A stretch of 64,000 bases of DNA from Prosthecobacter sp. (lineage in GTDB: Bacteria > Verrucomicrobiota > Verrucomicrobiia > Verrucomicrobiales > Verrucomicrobiaceae): contig NZ_JAXMIH010000008.1 in NCBI RefSeq assembly GCF_034366625.1, positions 558,001 through 622,000 of the forward strand. The letters run 5' to 3'. Shown one piece after another: positions 19,609 to 28,621 of the stretch. A model generated the notes under the pieces. The model ran no database searches, was not told the DNA's origin, and was given only the letters and a program-made list of their open reading frames with translations. The position numbers and the translations under genes were made by a program. The first letter of the stretch is position 1, and each line of letters begins with the position of its first letter.

Positions 19609-20559
19609 ATGAAACTCGTCTCCACCTCCATTCGCTGGTTCACCTTCATCCTCGCCATCGCCGGGGTGGTCGCCATGGGATTCGTTTTGCAGACCATCCG
19701 CAGCCAGGAATCGGCCATCCCGCCACCGCCCCTCGCCCCGCCGCAGAAAAACGCGCCGGATGACATCGCGGCCACCGGCATTCTCGAAGCGCAGGGGGAA
19801 AACGTCGCCATCGGCGTGCCGGTGCCGGGGTTGGTCGAAGCGGTGAAGGTCGAGGTCAATCAAACCGTCAAGGCGGGCGATCCGTTGCTCATCCTCGATG
19901 ATCGCGAACTGCGGGCGTCCTTGCTCAAGCAGCAGGCGGCCATCGTGGTGGCCGAGGCAAATCTAACCGTCGCCCAGGCCCAGCTTGCCAAAATGCAGGA
20001 CATGCTGGACCGCCTGAACTCCATCCCCGACCAGCGTGCCATCAGCCAGGATGACCTGCGCAATCGCACCAACGACGTTCTCGTCACCAAAGCGCAGCAG
20101 CAGGCTGCCGCCGCCCAACTTGCCGCCGCCAAGGCCGATGTGCAGCAGACACAGTTGCTCATCGACCGCCTCACCGTAAAAGCCCCGCGCAACGGCACCA
20201 TTCTTCAGGTCAACATCCGCGCTGGCGAATACGCCTCCCCGCAGAACAAGCAGCCAGCCCTGATGCTCGGAGACATCTCCACACTGCATGTGCGTGCTGA
20301 TGTTGATGAACAAAACGCCATGGGTGTCGCCTCCGGTCTCGACGCCACCTTTTCGCTCAAGAGCGACTCCTTGCGGAAATTCAAGGTGCAGTTCGTCCGC
20401 ATCGAGCCCTACGTCATCCCCAAAGTATCCCTCACCGGCGCCAGCAGCGAACGCGTGGACACTCGCGTCCTGCAGGTCATCTACAAACTCGACAAGCCCA
20501 AGGATGCCAACCTCTACGTTGGGCAACAGGTGGATGTGTTCATTGCGCGGAAGAAGTGA
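19609..20559 (+). CDS. HlyD/MacA-type periplasmic adaptor (membrane fusion protein)
   Basis: The product (316 aa) has one N-terminal membrane anchor (residues 8-28), a biotinyl-lipoyl half (ATGILEAQGENVAIGVPVPG), an alpha-helical coiled coil rich in Ala/Gln (about 105-185), the second lipoyl half (LTVKAPRNGTILQVNIRAGEY) and a beta-barrel domain. Such adaptors link an inner-membrane ABC or RND pump to an outer-membrane channel. No transporter or TolC-like gene adjoins it, so the partner is unknown. The ATG at 19609 is preferred over a GTG 21 nt upstream that lies within the hairpin repeat. Confidence 0.88.
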   Translation: MKLVSTSIRWFTFILAIAGVVAMGFVLQTIRSQESAIPPPPLAPPQKNAPDDIAATGILEAQGENVAIGVPVPGLVEAVKVEVNQTVKAGDPLLILDDRELRASLLKQQAAIVVAEANLTVAQAQLAKMQDMLDRLNSIPDQRAISQDDLRNRTNDVLVTKAQQQAAAAQLAAAKADVQQTQLLIDRLTVKAPRNGTILQVNIRAGEYASPQNKQPALMLGDISTLHVRADVDEQNAMGVASGLDATFSLKSDSLRKFKVQFVRIEPYVIPKVSLTGASSERVDTRVLQVIYKLDKPKDANLYVGQQVDVFIARKK

Positions 20560-20743
20560 GGCAGATCAAGGCGCGACTTCGTTGGATCAGGGGACGGCAG
20601 CCTCTCCCTTCTCTTTTCTTCCTCACGTCGCCCCATGGCCAAGATCGCCAAAAACGGGTCATGATTCGCCAGATTGGCACTGGAAATCCAATGGTCATTG
20701 GGCGTCCAAAGCGAATCATTAAGCCATGGAAAGAGGCACTTTT

Positions 20744-21244
20744 ATGAAACACACACTTGGCATTCTGATTGTTATTTCCGCAATGGCCGGCCTGGCCGCC
20801 TGCAACAAAGAATCAAATGGGCCTGTCGCTGGCACGACCCCCATCGACCAGCTCATACAAGCCGGCAAACCGCCCGTCGAGACAGGAGCGCTGTCCCGTG
20901 GCATCAGTCCGGTCATGCCGACATTCACCATGTCGGTCACCAACGTGTCCGACATGCCGGTGTCGCTCATCAACGGCACGGTCATTTTCTTCGATGAAAA
21001 TGGCAAGGCCTTGCCAGACACGATCCAAGATGCCGGTTACACCGACCTCTCCCCAATCGCCCCTGGAGCCAAAATCGAGCTTCAGATCATGACTTCCAAT
21101 GAAAAGGCTGTTTCGGGCAAGTACCTCCTGAAGGATGCCTTGTATGAGAAGACCAATCCCCAGTTCAAGGAATACGGCGCTCTGTCGATGAAGTGGAAAA
21201 ATCCAGGCTACGAAGCGGCCCTCAAGGCTGAAAAAGCCAGGTAA
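20744..21244 (+). CDS. Putative lipoprotein of unknown function
   Basis: The product (166 aa) has a lipoprotein signal ending in the lipobox LAAC (Cys20). The mature part, with NVSDMPVSLINGTVIFFDENGKALPD and IAPGAKIELQI, resembles FxLYD-like or immunoglobulin-like beta domains that describe secondary tracts, but no family can be assigned with confidence. It stands alone between the adaptor gene and thrC; the preceding 184 nt show no other gene. An upstream ATG at 20726 would add six residues before the signal. Confidence 0.75.
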   Translation: MKHTLGILIVISAMAGLAACNKESNGPVAGTTPIDQLIQAGKPPVETGALSRGISPVMPTFTMSVTNVSDMPVSLINGTVIFFDENGKALPDTIQDAGYTDLSPIAPGAKIELQIMTSNEKAVSGKYLLKDALYEKTNPQFKEYGALSMKWKNPGYEAALKAEKAR

Positions 21245-21338
21245 AGCTTTGACCGGGGTGTTCGTCGGATCAGCCGGAAAGAGAACCATTGAGTCTCATC
21301 AAATCCCACGCATGAATGCGCGTCAGACTGACTCGCCC

Positions 21339-22709
21339 ATGCATTACATCTCCACCCGCGGACAAACGAAGCCGCACACGTTTTCTGAAGCTGTTGAAGC
21401 CGGACTGGCACCGGATGGCGGCCTGTTTTTGCCGGAAAAGCTGCCGAGTATCGCTGACAAGCTGCCTGCATGGTCGAAGCTGACGTATCCGCAGCTTGCG
21501 GCGGAGTTTTTCACGTTGTTTGCGCCAGAGATCAGCAACGCGGAATGGCATCAGCTCACGGCGGAGGCTTATCGGCGCTTTGATTCACCGGATGTCGCGC
21601 CGCTGCGCAAGATCACGGACAAAACCTATGTGCTGGAGCTGTTTCACGGCCCGACGCTGGCCTTCAAGGACTTCGCGCTGCAACTGCTGGGCCTGCTGTA
21701 CAAGCGTCAGGTCGAAAAGACTGGCAAACGGCTCGCCGTGCTCGGCGCGACCTCGGGCGACACCGGTTCGGCGGCGATCCATGGCTGCCTGGGGCGCGAT
21801 GGCATCACGATTTTCATTCTCTACCCGAACGGACGTGTGGCTCCGCTCCAGGAACGCCAGATGGCCTGCACCGGCGCGGACAACGTCTTCGCCATCCCCG
21901 TGCCCGGCACCTTTGACGACGCGCAGCGCGTGGTGAAGGACACGTTTGGCGACACCGCCTTCGCGAACTCGGTGAATCTCTCCGCCGTGAACTCGATCAA
22001 CATCGCCCGCGTGCTGGCGCAGTGTGTGTATTACATCTGGGCCTGCTTGAAGCTGCCCGAGAGTGTTCGTGCTACGGCCGAATATGTCGTGCCCACCGGA
22101 AACTTTGGCAACGTGCTGGCCGGCTGGCTGGCGCAGCAGATGGGCATGCCCGCAGGCGGTTTCCGCGTGGCGACGAATCAGAACGACATCCTGCACCGCT
22201 TCCTCACCAGCGGTGATTACCACCAGAGCGACGTGCATCCGAGCCATGCGCCGAGCATGGACATCCAGGCCGCGTCAAACTTCGAGCGCTTCCTCTACTA
22301 CATCCTCGATCAAGATTCCGGGCGTGTGCGTGAAGTCATGACGCAGATCAAATCGGGTGCGCCCTTCAAGATCAACCTGCCGAAGACCAGCCTGCGCTCC
22401 ACGCGCATGGACGACGCGCACATCGAACGTGTCATCGCCCAGATGTGGCAGGACTGGCAATACGTGCTCGATCCGCACACCGCCTGCGCATTCACCGACA
22501 TGGCGCAGGATCGCGTGAGTGTGGTGCTGGCCACCGCCAGCCCGGCAAAATTCCCCGAAGTCGTGCAGAAGGCCACCGGCAGCGAGCCGACGCACCCCAC
22601 GCTCGAAGCGCTGAAATCGAAACCGCTGCAAACCTGGCCGCTCAACGCGGACGTGGCGGAGGTGAAGGAGTTCATTCGGAAACACACAAGTCACGGAACG
22701 AGTGCTTGA
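21339..22709 (+). CDS. thrC: Threonine synthase
   Basis: The product (456 aa) converts O-phosphohomoserine to threonine with PLP. The N-terminus MHYISTRGQTKPHTFSEAV is typical of the long bacterial/yeast class. The PLP lysine is Lys110 in GPTLAFKDFALQ; GATSGDTGSAAI and VPTGNFGNVLAGW are phosphate and cofactor segments. The chosen ATG fits the conserved N-terminus; an in-frame ATG at 21312 would add nine residues. No other threonine-pathway gene is adjacent. Confidence 0.96.
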   Translation: MHYISTRGQTKPHTFSEAVEAGLAPDGGLFLPEKLPSIADKLPAWSKLTYPQLAAEFFTLFAPEISNAEWHQLTAEAYRRFDSPDVAPLRKITDKTYVLELFHGPTLAFKDFALQLLGLLYKRQVEKTGKRLAVLGATSGDTGSAAIHGCLGRDGITIFILYPNGRVAPLQERQMACTGADNVFAIPVPGTFDDAQRVVKDTFGDTAFANSVNLSAVNSINIARVLAQCVYYIWACLKLPESVRATAEYVVPTGNFGNVLAGWLAQQMGMPAGGFRVATNQNDILHRFLTSGDYHQSDVHPSHAPSMDIQAASNFERFLYYILDQDSGRVREVMTQIKSGAPFKINLPKTSLRSTRMDDAHIERVIAQMWQDWQYVLDPHTACAFTDMAQDRVSVVLATASPAKFPEVVQKATGSEPTHPTLEALKSKPLQTWPLNADVAEVKEFIRKHTSHGTSA

Positions 22710-22748
22710 CGTTCCTGCTGCCAGCTTGGTTTAATCGCATCTGCTGTC

Positions 22749-23333
22749 ATGAATTCATTCCCGCCTCTCCTCGCCGCAGCCATCACCTTGCCGGACATCT
22801 CCCCGTTCCTCACCAAAGGCAGCGACGCGGGCAACGGCGTCACCTTGAAGATCGGTGATCTTTACACTTGGCTGTTGCTCGGCGGCGGTCCGTTGCTGAT
22901 CCTCGGCGGGCTCATGCTGGTGAAGATCATGTTTACGCGGGTGAAGTTCTTCGCGCTGGAATTTGGCAACGGCACTTTCTTTGGCCGGGTCAGGGTCATC
23001 GCTCCATTCATCACCTTGGGAGCAGCCTGTCTGCTGATTGGCGGAGCCGCCACCTGGCTGGGATGGCAGAGCCAGGGCTACTCCGTGACGCTCACTGCTA
23101 CGGGACTGACCGAGATGACGCGTGACACCGTCACTCGCTTTGACTGGACTGAAGCCAGTTCTGCATCGGAGCGCATCAAATCGACCGAGTTCTGGATTGT
23201 CTTTGCCAAAGACGGCCGTCAATGCCGCGTGGAGTTTCAGCAGCGCTACATCGGCGAAAAACTCCAGGACAAGGCCATCGCGATCACGGAGAACGCGCTG
23301 AGTTCCACCAACGTGCCGCGGTCCCAAAACTGA
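22749..23333 (+). CDS. Membrane protein of unknown function
   Basis: The product (194 aa) has two or three hydrophobic segments: an N-terminal one, one around residues 36-60 (LYTWLLLGGGPLLILGGLMLV) and one around 80-102. A soluble C-terminal half follows, with beta-rich sequence (SVTLTATGLTEMTRDTVTRFDWTEASS). No known motif. It follows thrC by 39 nt and may share its transcript. It converges on the hemoglobin gene with a six-base gap. Confidence 0.7.
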   Translation: MNSFPPLLAAAITLPDISPFLTKGSDAGNGVTLKIGDLYTWLLLGGGPLLILGGLMLVKIMFTRVKFFALEFGNGTFFGRVRVIAPFITLGAACLLIGGAATWLGWQSQGYSVTLTATGLTEMTRDTVTRFDWTEASSASERIKSTEFWIVFAKDGRQCRVEFQQRYIGEKLQDKAIAITENALSSTNVPRSQN

Positions 23334-23339
23334 GGCCGG

Positions 23340-23714
23340 TCAATAGGAGGTTCCCGTCACCTCGTTGGTGTAGGAATTGATTCGTTTGATCACCTCATCC
23401 GCTTCCTCCTGGGTGACGCCGATGTCGAGCAGCGTGTCCGCCAGATGGCCGGTGAAGAGGGCAAAGTGATGTTTTGTGATGCCACGGCCATGATGGGCGT
23501 GCGCCAGGGGTTTGCCGGAGTAGGTGATCGGCCCGCCGGTGGCCATGGCGAAGAACTCGCGCTGCATGCCGTGCAGTTTGTCCAGCGCGGTGTGTTTGAA
23601 GAACGGTGCCAGCACGGGATCGGCCAGCGCACGGACGTAAAAGGCGGGGATGAGGCTGGCGATCATGTCTTCGCCGCCGAGTCGGTCATAAAGAGAGGGA
23701 GAATTTGGACTCAT
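23340..23714 (-). CDS. Group 1 truncated hemoglobin
   Basis: The product (124 aa) has the N-terminal LYDRLGG motif of trHbN-type globins. The proximal heme ligand is His74 in AHAHHGRGITKHHF, by alignment with the family's AHxGLGIT pattern. Tyr26 occupies the distal B10 position (AFYVRA). Such proteins bind O2/NO and often detoxify NO. The neighbouring AAE transporter is divergent; no NO-responsive regulator is visible. Confidence 0.92.
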   Translation of the reverse strand: MSPNSPSLYDRLGGEDMIASLIPAFYVRALADPVLAPFFKHTALDKLHGMQREFFAMATGGPITYSGKPLAHAHHGRGITKHHFALFTGHLADTLLDIGVTQEEADEVIKRINSYTNEVTGTSY

Positions 23715-23868
23715 GATCCTTCAAGAAGCACAAAATCGACCGTGTTGAAGCCGCAATGCAGCCGTTCTCAAATCACGCGCAGTGAATGCCAGCACACGCG
23801 GGACCACCTCACAAAAATGGTGCATAAAAGCCGTGCACGACTGGCATCCTTCGTGCCAGTAAGAAGAC

Positions 23869-25536
23869 ATGACCTTTCTGGAGCAATTGAACCAAACTTC
23901 GCCCGTGGCCCACGACCTGCTGATTTTCAGCATCGTGGTGCTGGCGGGCATCGGGCTGGGGAACATCCGCGTGGCAGGTGTCAGGCTCGGTGTGGCAGGC
24001 GTGCTGTTTGCCGGTCTGGCGGCGTCCCACTTTGGTTTGCAGCCGGAGACGGAGGTGGCGCACTTTTTGAAGGACTTTGGGCTCGTCCTGTTTGTTTTTG
24101 CGCTCGGCATGCAGATGGGGCCGGGTTTCTTTGCCTCGTTGCGGCGTCAGGGGCGCGTGCTGAACGGCTACGCATTTGCGCTCGTCTCGGGCGGTGCGCT
24201 GGTGGCACTGCTGGGCGGGTGGATGCTCGGCATGCCGTTGCCGGCCATCGCAGGGCTTTTCGCCGGCGCCACGACGAACACGCCGGCGCTCGGTGCTGCC
24301 CAGCAGGCGCTGCAGTCCGCCCACGCCGATCCTGCCACCGTCACGTTGCCCGCCCTGTCTTACGCGGCGGCCTATCCGCTGGCGATTGTGGGCATCATCC
24401 TTTCGCTCATTCTTCTGCGCACCTTCTTCAAGATTGATGTGTCCGCCGAGGCGGAGCAGTTCCGCCGCGACCAGGGCGAAGGGGTTGAACCCCTGCAACG
24501 CATGAACCTGCGTGTGGAGAATCCGAACCTTGAGGGCGTCCTGCTGGCCGAGGTGCCGGGCATTCACGAAACAGGCGTGGTCATTTCACGCCATCGTCCG
24601 GCTTCCGGCAGCGAGGTGCATGCCGCCACGCCCGAAACAAAGCTGCATGTGGGCGATGTGATCATGGCGGTGGGCACGCAGCCGCATCTGGAGCAGTTCC
24701 GCCTCGTCATCGGCAGCGTGAGCGGGGAAAACCTCATGAAAGCGCCCGGCAGTGTGACCTATCGTCGTGTCGTGGTGACCAACAAAAGCATGCTCGGCAA
24801 AACCGTGCGCGAACTCGGCCTGGATCACCTCCACAACGTCACCGTCACCCGCGTCAGCCGCGGCGATCTGATTTTCACCGCGCTGCCGGACGTGCGCTTG
24901 CAGTTTGGCGACATGCTCCAGCTTGTCGGTGATGAGGAATCTCTCAACGCCGCCACCCAAGTCCTCGGCAACGCCGTCCACATGCTTCAGGAGACGAAAT
25001 TCGCCGCCATCTTCGCCGGCATCCTGCTCGGCGTTCTTCTTGGCCTCTATCCGTTTCAGATCGCGGGCCTGCCTGCTCCGGTGCGCCTTGGTTTGGCAGG
25101 TGGACCGCTGGTGATGGCGATCTTGCTCAGCCACCTCGGTCGCCTCGGCCCGATGGTCATGCACATGCCGATCAATGCGAATCGCGCCTTGCGCGAACTC
25201 GGCATCATCCTCTTCCTCGCCAATGTCGGCCTGCTCTCAGGCGAGAAATTCGCGGCCACGGTGTTTTCCACTCAGGGTCTGCAATGGGTGCTGCTCGGCA
25301 TCTTGGTCACCATGCTGCCGCTGCTTGCTGTCGGCTTTGTGGCCCGCAAATGGCATCGCATGAACTTCATGTCCCTCTGCGGCCTGCTTTCCGGCGGTAT
25401 GACGGATCCTCCCGCGCTCGCCTTTGCCACGACGATGGCGCGCTGTGATTCGCCCGCCGTGGCCTATGCGGCGGTGTATCCGCTGACGATGCTTCTGCGC
25501 ATCGTGGCGGCGCAGGTCATCGCGCAGATGGGGTGA
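23869..25536 (+). CDS. Aspartate-alanine-exchanger (AAE) family transporter with RCK_C domains
   Basis: The product (555 aa) has the duplicated AAE/YidE fold: about five N-terminal transmembrane helices including LFVFALGMQMGPGFF and AGATTNTPALGAA, two central cytoplasmic RCK_C (TrkA-C) regions at about 200-285 and 295-375, and about five C-terminal helices with LLSGGMTDPPALAFATT. The two T-x-x-PAL motifs are family hallmarks. AspT exchanges aspartate for alanine; YidE/YbjL substrates are not settled, so the substrate here is open. Length matches the family. Confidence 0.92.
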   Translation: MTFLEQLNQTSPVAHDLLIFSIVVLAGIGLGNIRVAGVRLGVAGVLFAGLAASHFGLQPETEVAHFLKDFGLVLFVFALGMQMGPGFFASLRRQGRVLNGYAFALVSGGALVALLGGWMLGMPLPAIAGLFAGATTNTPALGAAQQALQSAHADPATVTLPALSYAAAYPLAIVGIILSLILLRTFFKIDVSAEAEQFRRDQGEGVEPLQRMNLRVENPNLEGVLLAEVPGIHETGVVISRHRPASGSEVHAATPETKLHVGDVIMAVGTQPHLEQFRLVIGSVSGENLMKAPGSVTYRRVVVTNKSMLGKTVRELGLDHLHNVTVTRVSRGDLIFTALPDVRLQFGDMLQLVGDEESLNAATQVLGNAVHMLQETKFAAIFAGILLGVLLGLYPFQIAGLPAPVRLGLAGGPLVMAILLSHLGRLGPMVMHMPINANRALRELGIILFLANVGLLSGEKFAATVFSTQGLQWVLLGILVTMLPLLAVGFVARKWHRMNFMSLCGLLSGGMTDPPALAFATTMARCDSPAVAYAAVYPLTMLLRIVAAQVIAQMG

Positions 25537-25542
25537 GTGCGG

Positions 25543-26868
25543 CTACTTCAGCGCCTTGACCAGCACCTTCGAGTTTCGGCCGCTTTTGTCGTATTTTTCG
25601 CGGCGGGTGGGCGGCAAAGCATCAGGATCGGCGACGGTGTAACCCATCTTCTCCTCGAAGAAGCGGAACGCCTGCGTGCTGAGCGCCACGATGATTTCGC
25701 AGCCGCGCTGCTTTGCCGTTTCCTCGGCGAAAGCGACCAGCTTGCGGCCATGGTTCTTGTTCTTGTGCGAACGCCGCACAAACAGGCAGGCCAGTTCGGC
25801 AACCTTGCGGCCATCTTCCTCATAGGTGTGCACAGCCACGGAGCCGATGGGGTGTCCGTCGAGTTCGAGCACAAAGAAGTCTTTGATCTTGGATTGAATC
25901 TGGTCGCGTGTGCGCGGCACCAGGGCGGCGTCATCCACGCTCTGCTGCATCATGGAAAGAAGCGCGGGAACATCGCCTGCGCGTGCTTTGCGAATTTGCT
26001 GATACTCATCGCCATGGATCATGGTGCCGACGCCTTCATTCGAGAAGAGCTCGGCAAGCAGCGCTTCATCCTGCGTGCCATCGACGATGTGGACACGCGG
26101 CACGCCCTCCTGGCAGGCCAGGGAGGCATAGCGCAATTTGGAGAGCATGCTCACATCATGCTTCGGATCCTTGGACTTGTACATTTCCCTCGCATCGGCG
26201 ACGGAAAGCTGAGCCAAACGCGTGCCGTCGGTCGCTGTGAGGCCCGATTCGGCCAAAAAGATGACCTTGGCTGCCTGAAGCGCGATGGCGACCTCCACGG
26301 CGACCGCGTCCGAGTTCAGCCGCAGCGTGGTGCCTTTGCCGTCGTAGCCGAGCGGGGGCAGAATCGGGATGATGTCGGCCTTGAGCAGCGCGCGCAGCGT
26401 CTCCTCATCCACACGTTCAATCCGGCCGGTGAATTCCTGGTCCACGCCGTCAATCACCCCCGCCGGATGCACCGCGAGCGCGTTGGAAACGGCCACAGGC
26501 ATCTCCAGCGCGGTCAGATCGGCCACGAGGTCATTCGCCTGCCGCATGATCGCGTCGATGGCGATCTCGATGCCCGCCGCGTCGGTGCGGCCCATGCCGT
26601 CGTCGTTGTAAAGCGTGATGCCGCGTTTTTCGGCCAGCGCACGCACTTGGGCGCGTGCGCCAAAGACGAGCACGACCTCGATGTTGAGTGATTGCAGCAC
26701 CGCCACGTCCTGCAACAGGCTGGCGAAGCCCGGCATCGACATCAGCGCCCCGTCGAACGCGATCACGAAGACACGCTGCCGGAACTGCGGCACGTAATGC
26801 AGGATGCCACGCAGGTCTTCGAAGCGTTGCTGGGGTTTGTTGGGTTCGTTGGTCACGGCAAGAGGCAT
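25543..26868 (-). CDS. argA: Amino-acid N-acetyltransferase (kinase-like plus GNAT domains)
   Basis: The product (441 aa) has an N-terminal amino-acid-kinase-like domain (about 20-290; VFVIAFDGALMSMPGFASLLQD replaces the catalytic Lys/Gly-rich loop of true kinases) and a C-terminal GNAT domain (about 295-435; CLFVRRSHKNKNHGRKLV is the acetyl-CoA loop). This is the classic N-acetylglutamate synthase layout; the kinase-like domain normally binds arginine as feedback inhibitor. The ATG overlaps the stop of the upstream 94-aa gene by one base, so the two are translationally coupled. The gene is 22 kb from the arg operon. Confidence 0.9.
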   Translation of the reverse strand: MPLAVTNEPNKPQQRFEDLRGILHYVPQFRQRVFVIAFDGALMSMPGFASLLQDVAVLQSLNIEVVLVFGARAQVRALAEKRGITLYNDDGMGRTDAAGIEIAIDAIMRQANDLVADLTALEMPVAVSNALAVHPAGVIDGVDQEFTGRIERVDEETLRALLKADIIPILPPLGYDGKGTTLRLNSDAVAVEVAIALQAAKVIFLAESGLTATDGTRLAQLSVADAREMYKSKDPKHDVSMLSKLRYASLACQEGVPRVHIVDGTQDEALLAELFSNEGVGTMIHGDEYQQIRKARAGDVPALLSMMQQSVDDAALVPRTRDQIQSKIKDFFVLELDGHPIGSVAVHTYEEDGRKVAELACLFVRRSHKNKNHGRKLVAFAEETAKQRGCEIIVALSTQAFRFFEEKMGYTVADPDALPPTRREKYDKSGRNSKVLVKALK

Positions 26869-27152
26869 CAAGATAGCACAACGCCTGCGATTTCGTCCCA
26901 AAGTTTGTCGATCTCCTTCGGCCCGTGCGACGGTTTGCCTGCTTTGGCAAACCAGTAGTCCGCGTTCCACTGGTCACCCTCGATCACATGCAGCAGCGCA
27001 TGAATCCACGATCCCATCTGGGTCTGAATGTCCTGCGCGATGTTGTGCGCGGCGTCCCAGTGGCCTTGCTTGGCATGCCAGAGCGCCAGCGCTTCTGGAG
27101 AAACGGCTTCCGCCTCAGATTGCGAGGCGGTTTTGAGTTCATCTGCGGTCAT
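26868..27152 (-). CDS. Small conserved-looking hypothetical protein coupled to argA
   Basis: A 94-aa product with Trp- and His-rich helical segments: ALALWHAKQGHWDAAHNIAQDI and WIHALLHVIEGDQWNADYWFAKAGKP. The pattern resembles a single helical-hairpin (TPR/Sel1-like) unit, but no family is assigned. I recall similar small proteins in Verrucomicrobiota and Planctomycetota, without a function. Its stop overlaps the argA start by one base, so coexpression is nearly certain; the MFS gene ends 4 nt upstream. Confidence 0.78.
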   Translation of the reverse strand: MTADELKTASQSEAEAVSPEALALWHAKQGHWDAAHNIAQDIQTQMGSWIHALLHVIEGDQWNADYWFAKAGKPSHGPKEIDKLWDEIAGVVLS

Positions 27153-27156
27153 GGGA

Positions 27157-28554
27157 TCAACCCTCCGGGAGCGGACGGCCTTTCGTTTCCGGCAGGAACA
27201 TCAGCGCCACTATCCCGAGCAGGAACACACTGCTCATGTAGCAGCCCGCGGAGCGGAATGCGTCGAGTTCGGCAGCGTTCTTCATGGCGTCGGTATAACC
27301 CGCCGGCAGAGCCAGGATCGCCTTGTCACTCAGGCTCTTGTTCAGCGCACCGAGCGTGATCGGTCCGCTGGCGGCGATGAAGCGTCCGACATTGTAGCAG
27401 AAGCTCGTGCCCGTGCTGCGCAGACGCGTGGGGAACAGCTCCGGCAGATAGATCGCGAAGCCCGCGAACAGCGAGAGCTGGCAGATCCCCAGCACCAGGC
27501 TCATCCAGATGTCGGCGCGTTCGTCGAAGCAGAGGTAGAAGAAAATGGTCGCGGCCATAGCCGCGAGGAAGGCGACGACGAACACCGGCTTCCGGCCAAA
27601 ACGATGCGCGGCCTTGCTGAAGGCGATCATGCCGATGAACGCGCCGATGTTGAGAACGATGAGATTGGCCGCTGACCACCATTGCTTGGCCGTGCTGACC
27701 TCCTGGGGGCTCAGGTTCTGGCCCGCGAGCGAGTCGGCGATGGCGAAGGCGACAAGCTTGTTGCTGAAAAAGCCGATGCCCCACAGGCCGACGACGGCGG
27801 ACACGCAGAGCAGCATGCCGAACAGCGCGGACTTCCGCCAGCGGACGTCGCCGAAGAGGCTCAGGTAGGACCCCATCGACTGAGTTTTGTCCGTCTTGCT
27901 CAGCGCCTTGGCTGCGATCCATTTCTCCGGCTCCTTCAGCCGCAGCATGATGAAGATGCACAGGAACGCCGGAATCGACCCGATCCAGAACAGATACTTC
28001 CACGAGACCATCGGATCCATGCCCGAGAGCGCCATGGCGCACAGGCCGGCGGTCACGTTGCCCACTGCTGAGAGGGCCTGCAACATGCCGAGCGCTTTCG
28101 GTCGTGCGGCGTCAGGCAAGGCATCCGCGACCAGCGCGACGGCGAGTCCGAACACCCCGCCGACACCCAGGCCGGTGAGAGCGCGGTAGATCATGAACTG
28201 CTCGATGTTGGCCGCGAACGACGAGAGGCCGGTGAAAAGCGAGTAGATGAGCACCGTGATCGCCAGCGTCTTGGCACGCCCGATACGATCACCGACGGCA
28301 CCGAAGATGAGCCCGCCAGTCGCCCAGCCTGCGATGAAAATGGCCATGGCCCAGCCGCTGTAGTTGGTCTGCTCAGGCCCGGTCGCGCCTGGCGTGAGCG
28401 CTTTCACCGCATTGTCACGCGCCAGGATGAAGAGCTGCTGGTCCAGGCAGTCAAAGCACCACGCGGCGGAGGCGACGAAGAAAACAAACCAGTGGTAGGG
28501 GCTGAGTTGCTTGTACCAAGGGATGTCCGGGTTGTAAGTGGTCGGGGTGCTCAT
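27157..28554 (-). CDS. MFS transporter (sugar/metabolite:H+ symporter type)
   Basis: The product (465 aa) has 12 predicted transmembrane helices. The inter-helix 2-3 MFS motif is GAVGDRIGRAKTL, and the loop between helices 8 and 9 carries FSKAAHRFGRKPVF. IYLPELFPTRLRSTG is the helix 10-11 signature typical of sugar and aromatic-acid carriers. The substrate cannot be deduced. It is divergent from the PfkB kinase gene and upstream of the argA pair with only 4 nt spacing. Confidence 0.9.
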   Translation of the reverse strand: MSTPTTYNPDIPWYKQLSPYHWFVFFVASAAWCFDCLDQQLFILARDNAVKALTPGATGPEQTNYSGWAMAIFIAGWATGGLIFGAVGDRIGRAKTLAITVLIYSLFTGLSSFAANIEQFMIYRALTGLGVGGVFGLAVALVADALPDAARPKALGMLQALSAVGNVTAGLCAMALSGMDPMVSWKYLFWIGSIPAFLCIFIMLRLKEPEKWIAAKALSKTDKTQSMGSYLSLFGDVRWRKSALFGMLLCVSAVVGLWGIGFFSNKLVAFAIADSLAGQNLSPQEVSTAKQWWSAANLIVLNIGAFIGMIAFSKAAHRFGRKPVFVVAFLAAMAATIFFYLCFDERADIWMSLVLGICQLSLFAGFAIYLPELFPTRLRSTGTSFCYNVGRFIAASGPITLGALNKSLSDKAILALPAGYTDAMKNAAELDAFRSAGCYMSSVFLLGIVALMFLPETKGRPLPEG

Positions 28555-28621
28555 GGGCGCGGATGTTGAATGACATGCCCGAGGATGACAATCACGAAAT
28601 CACAGGAATCGTGCCCGCCTC

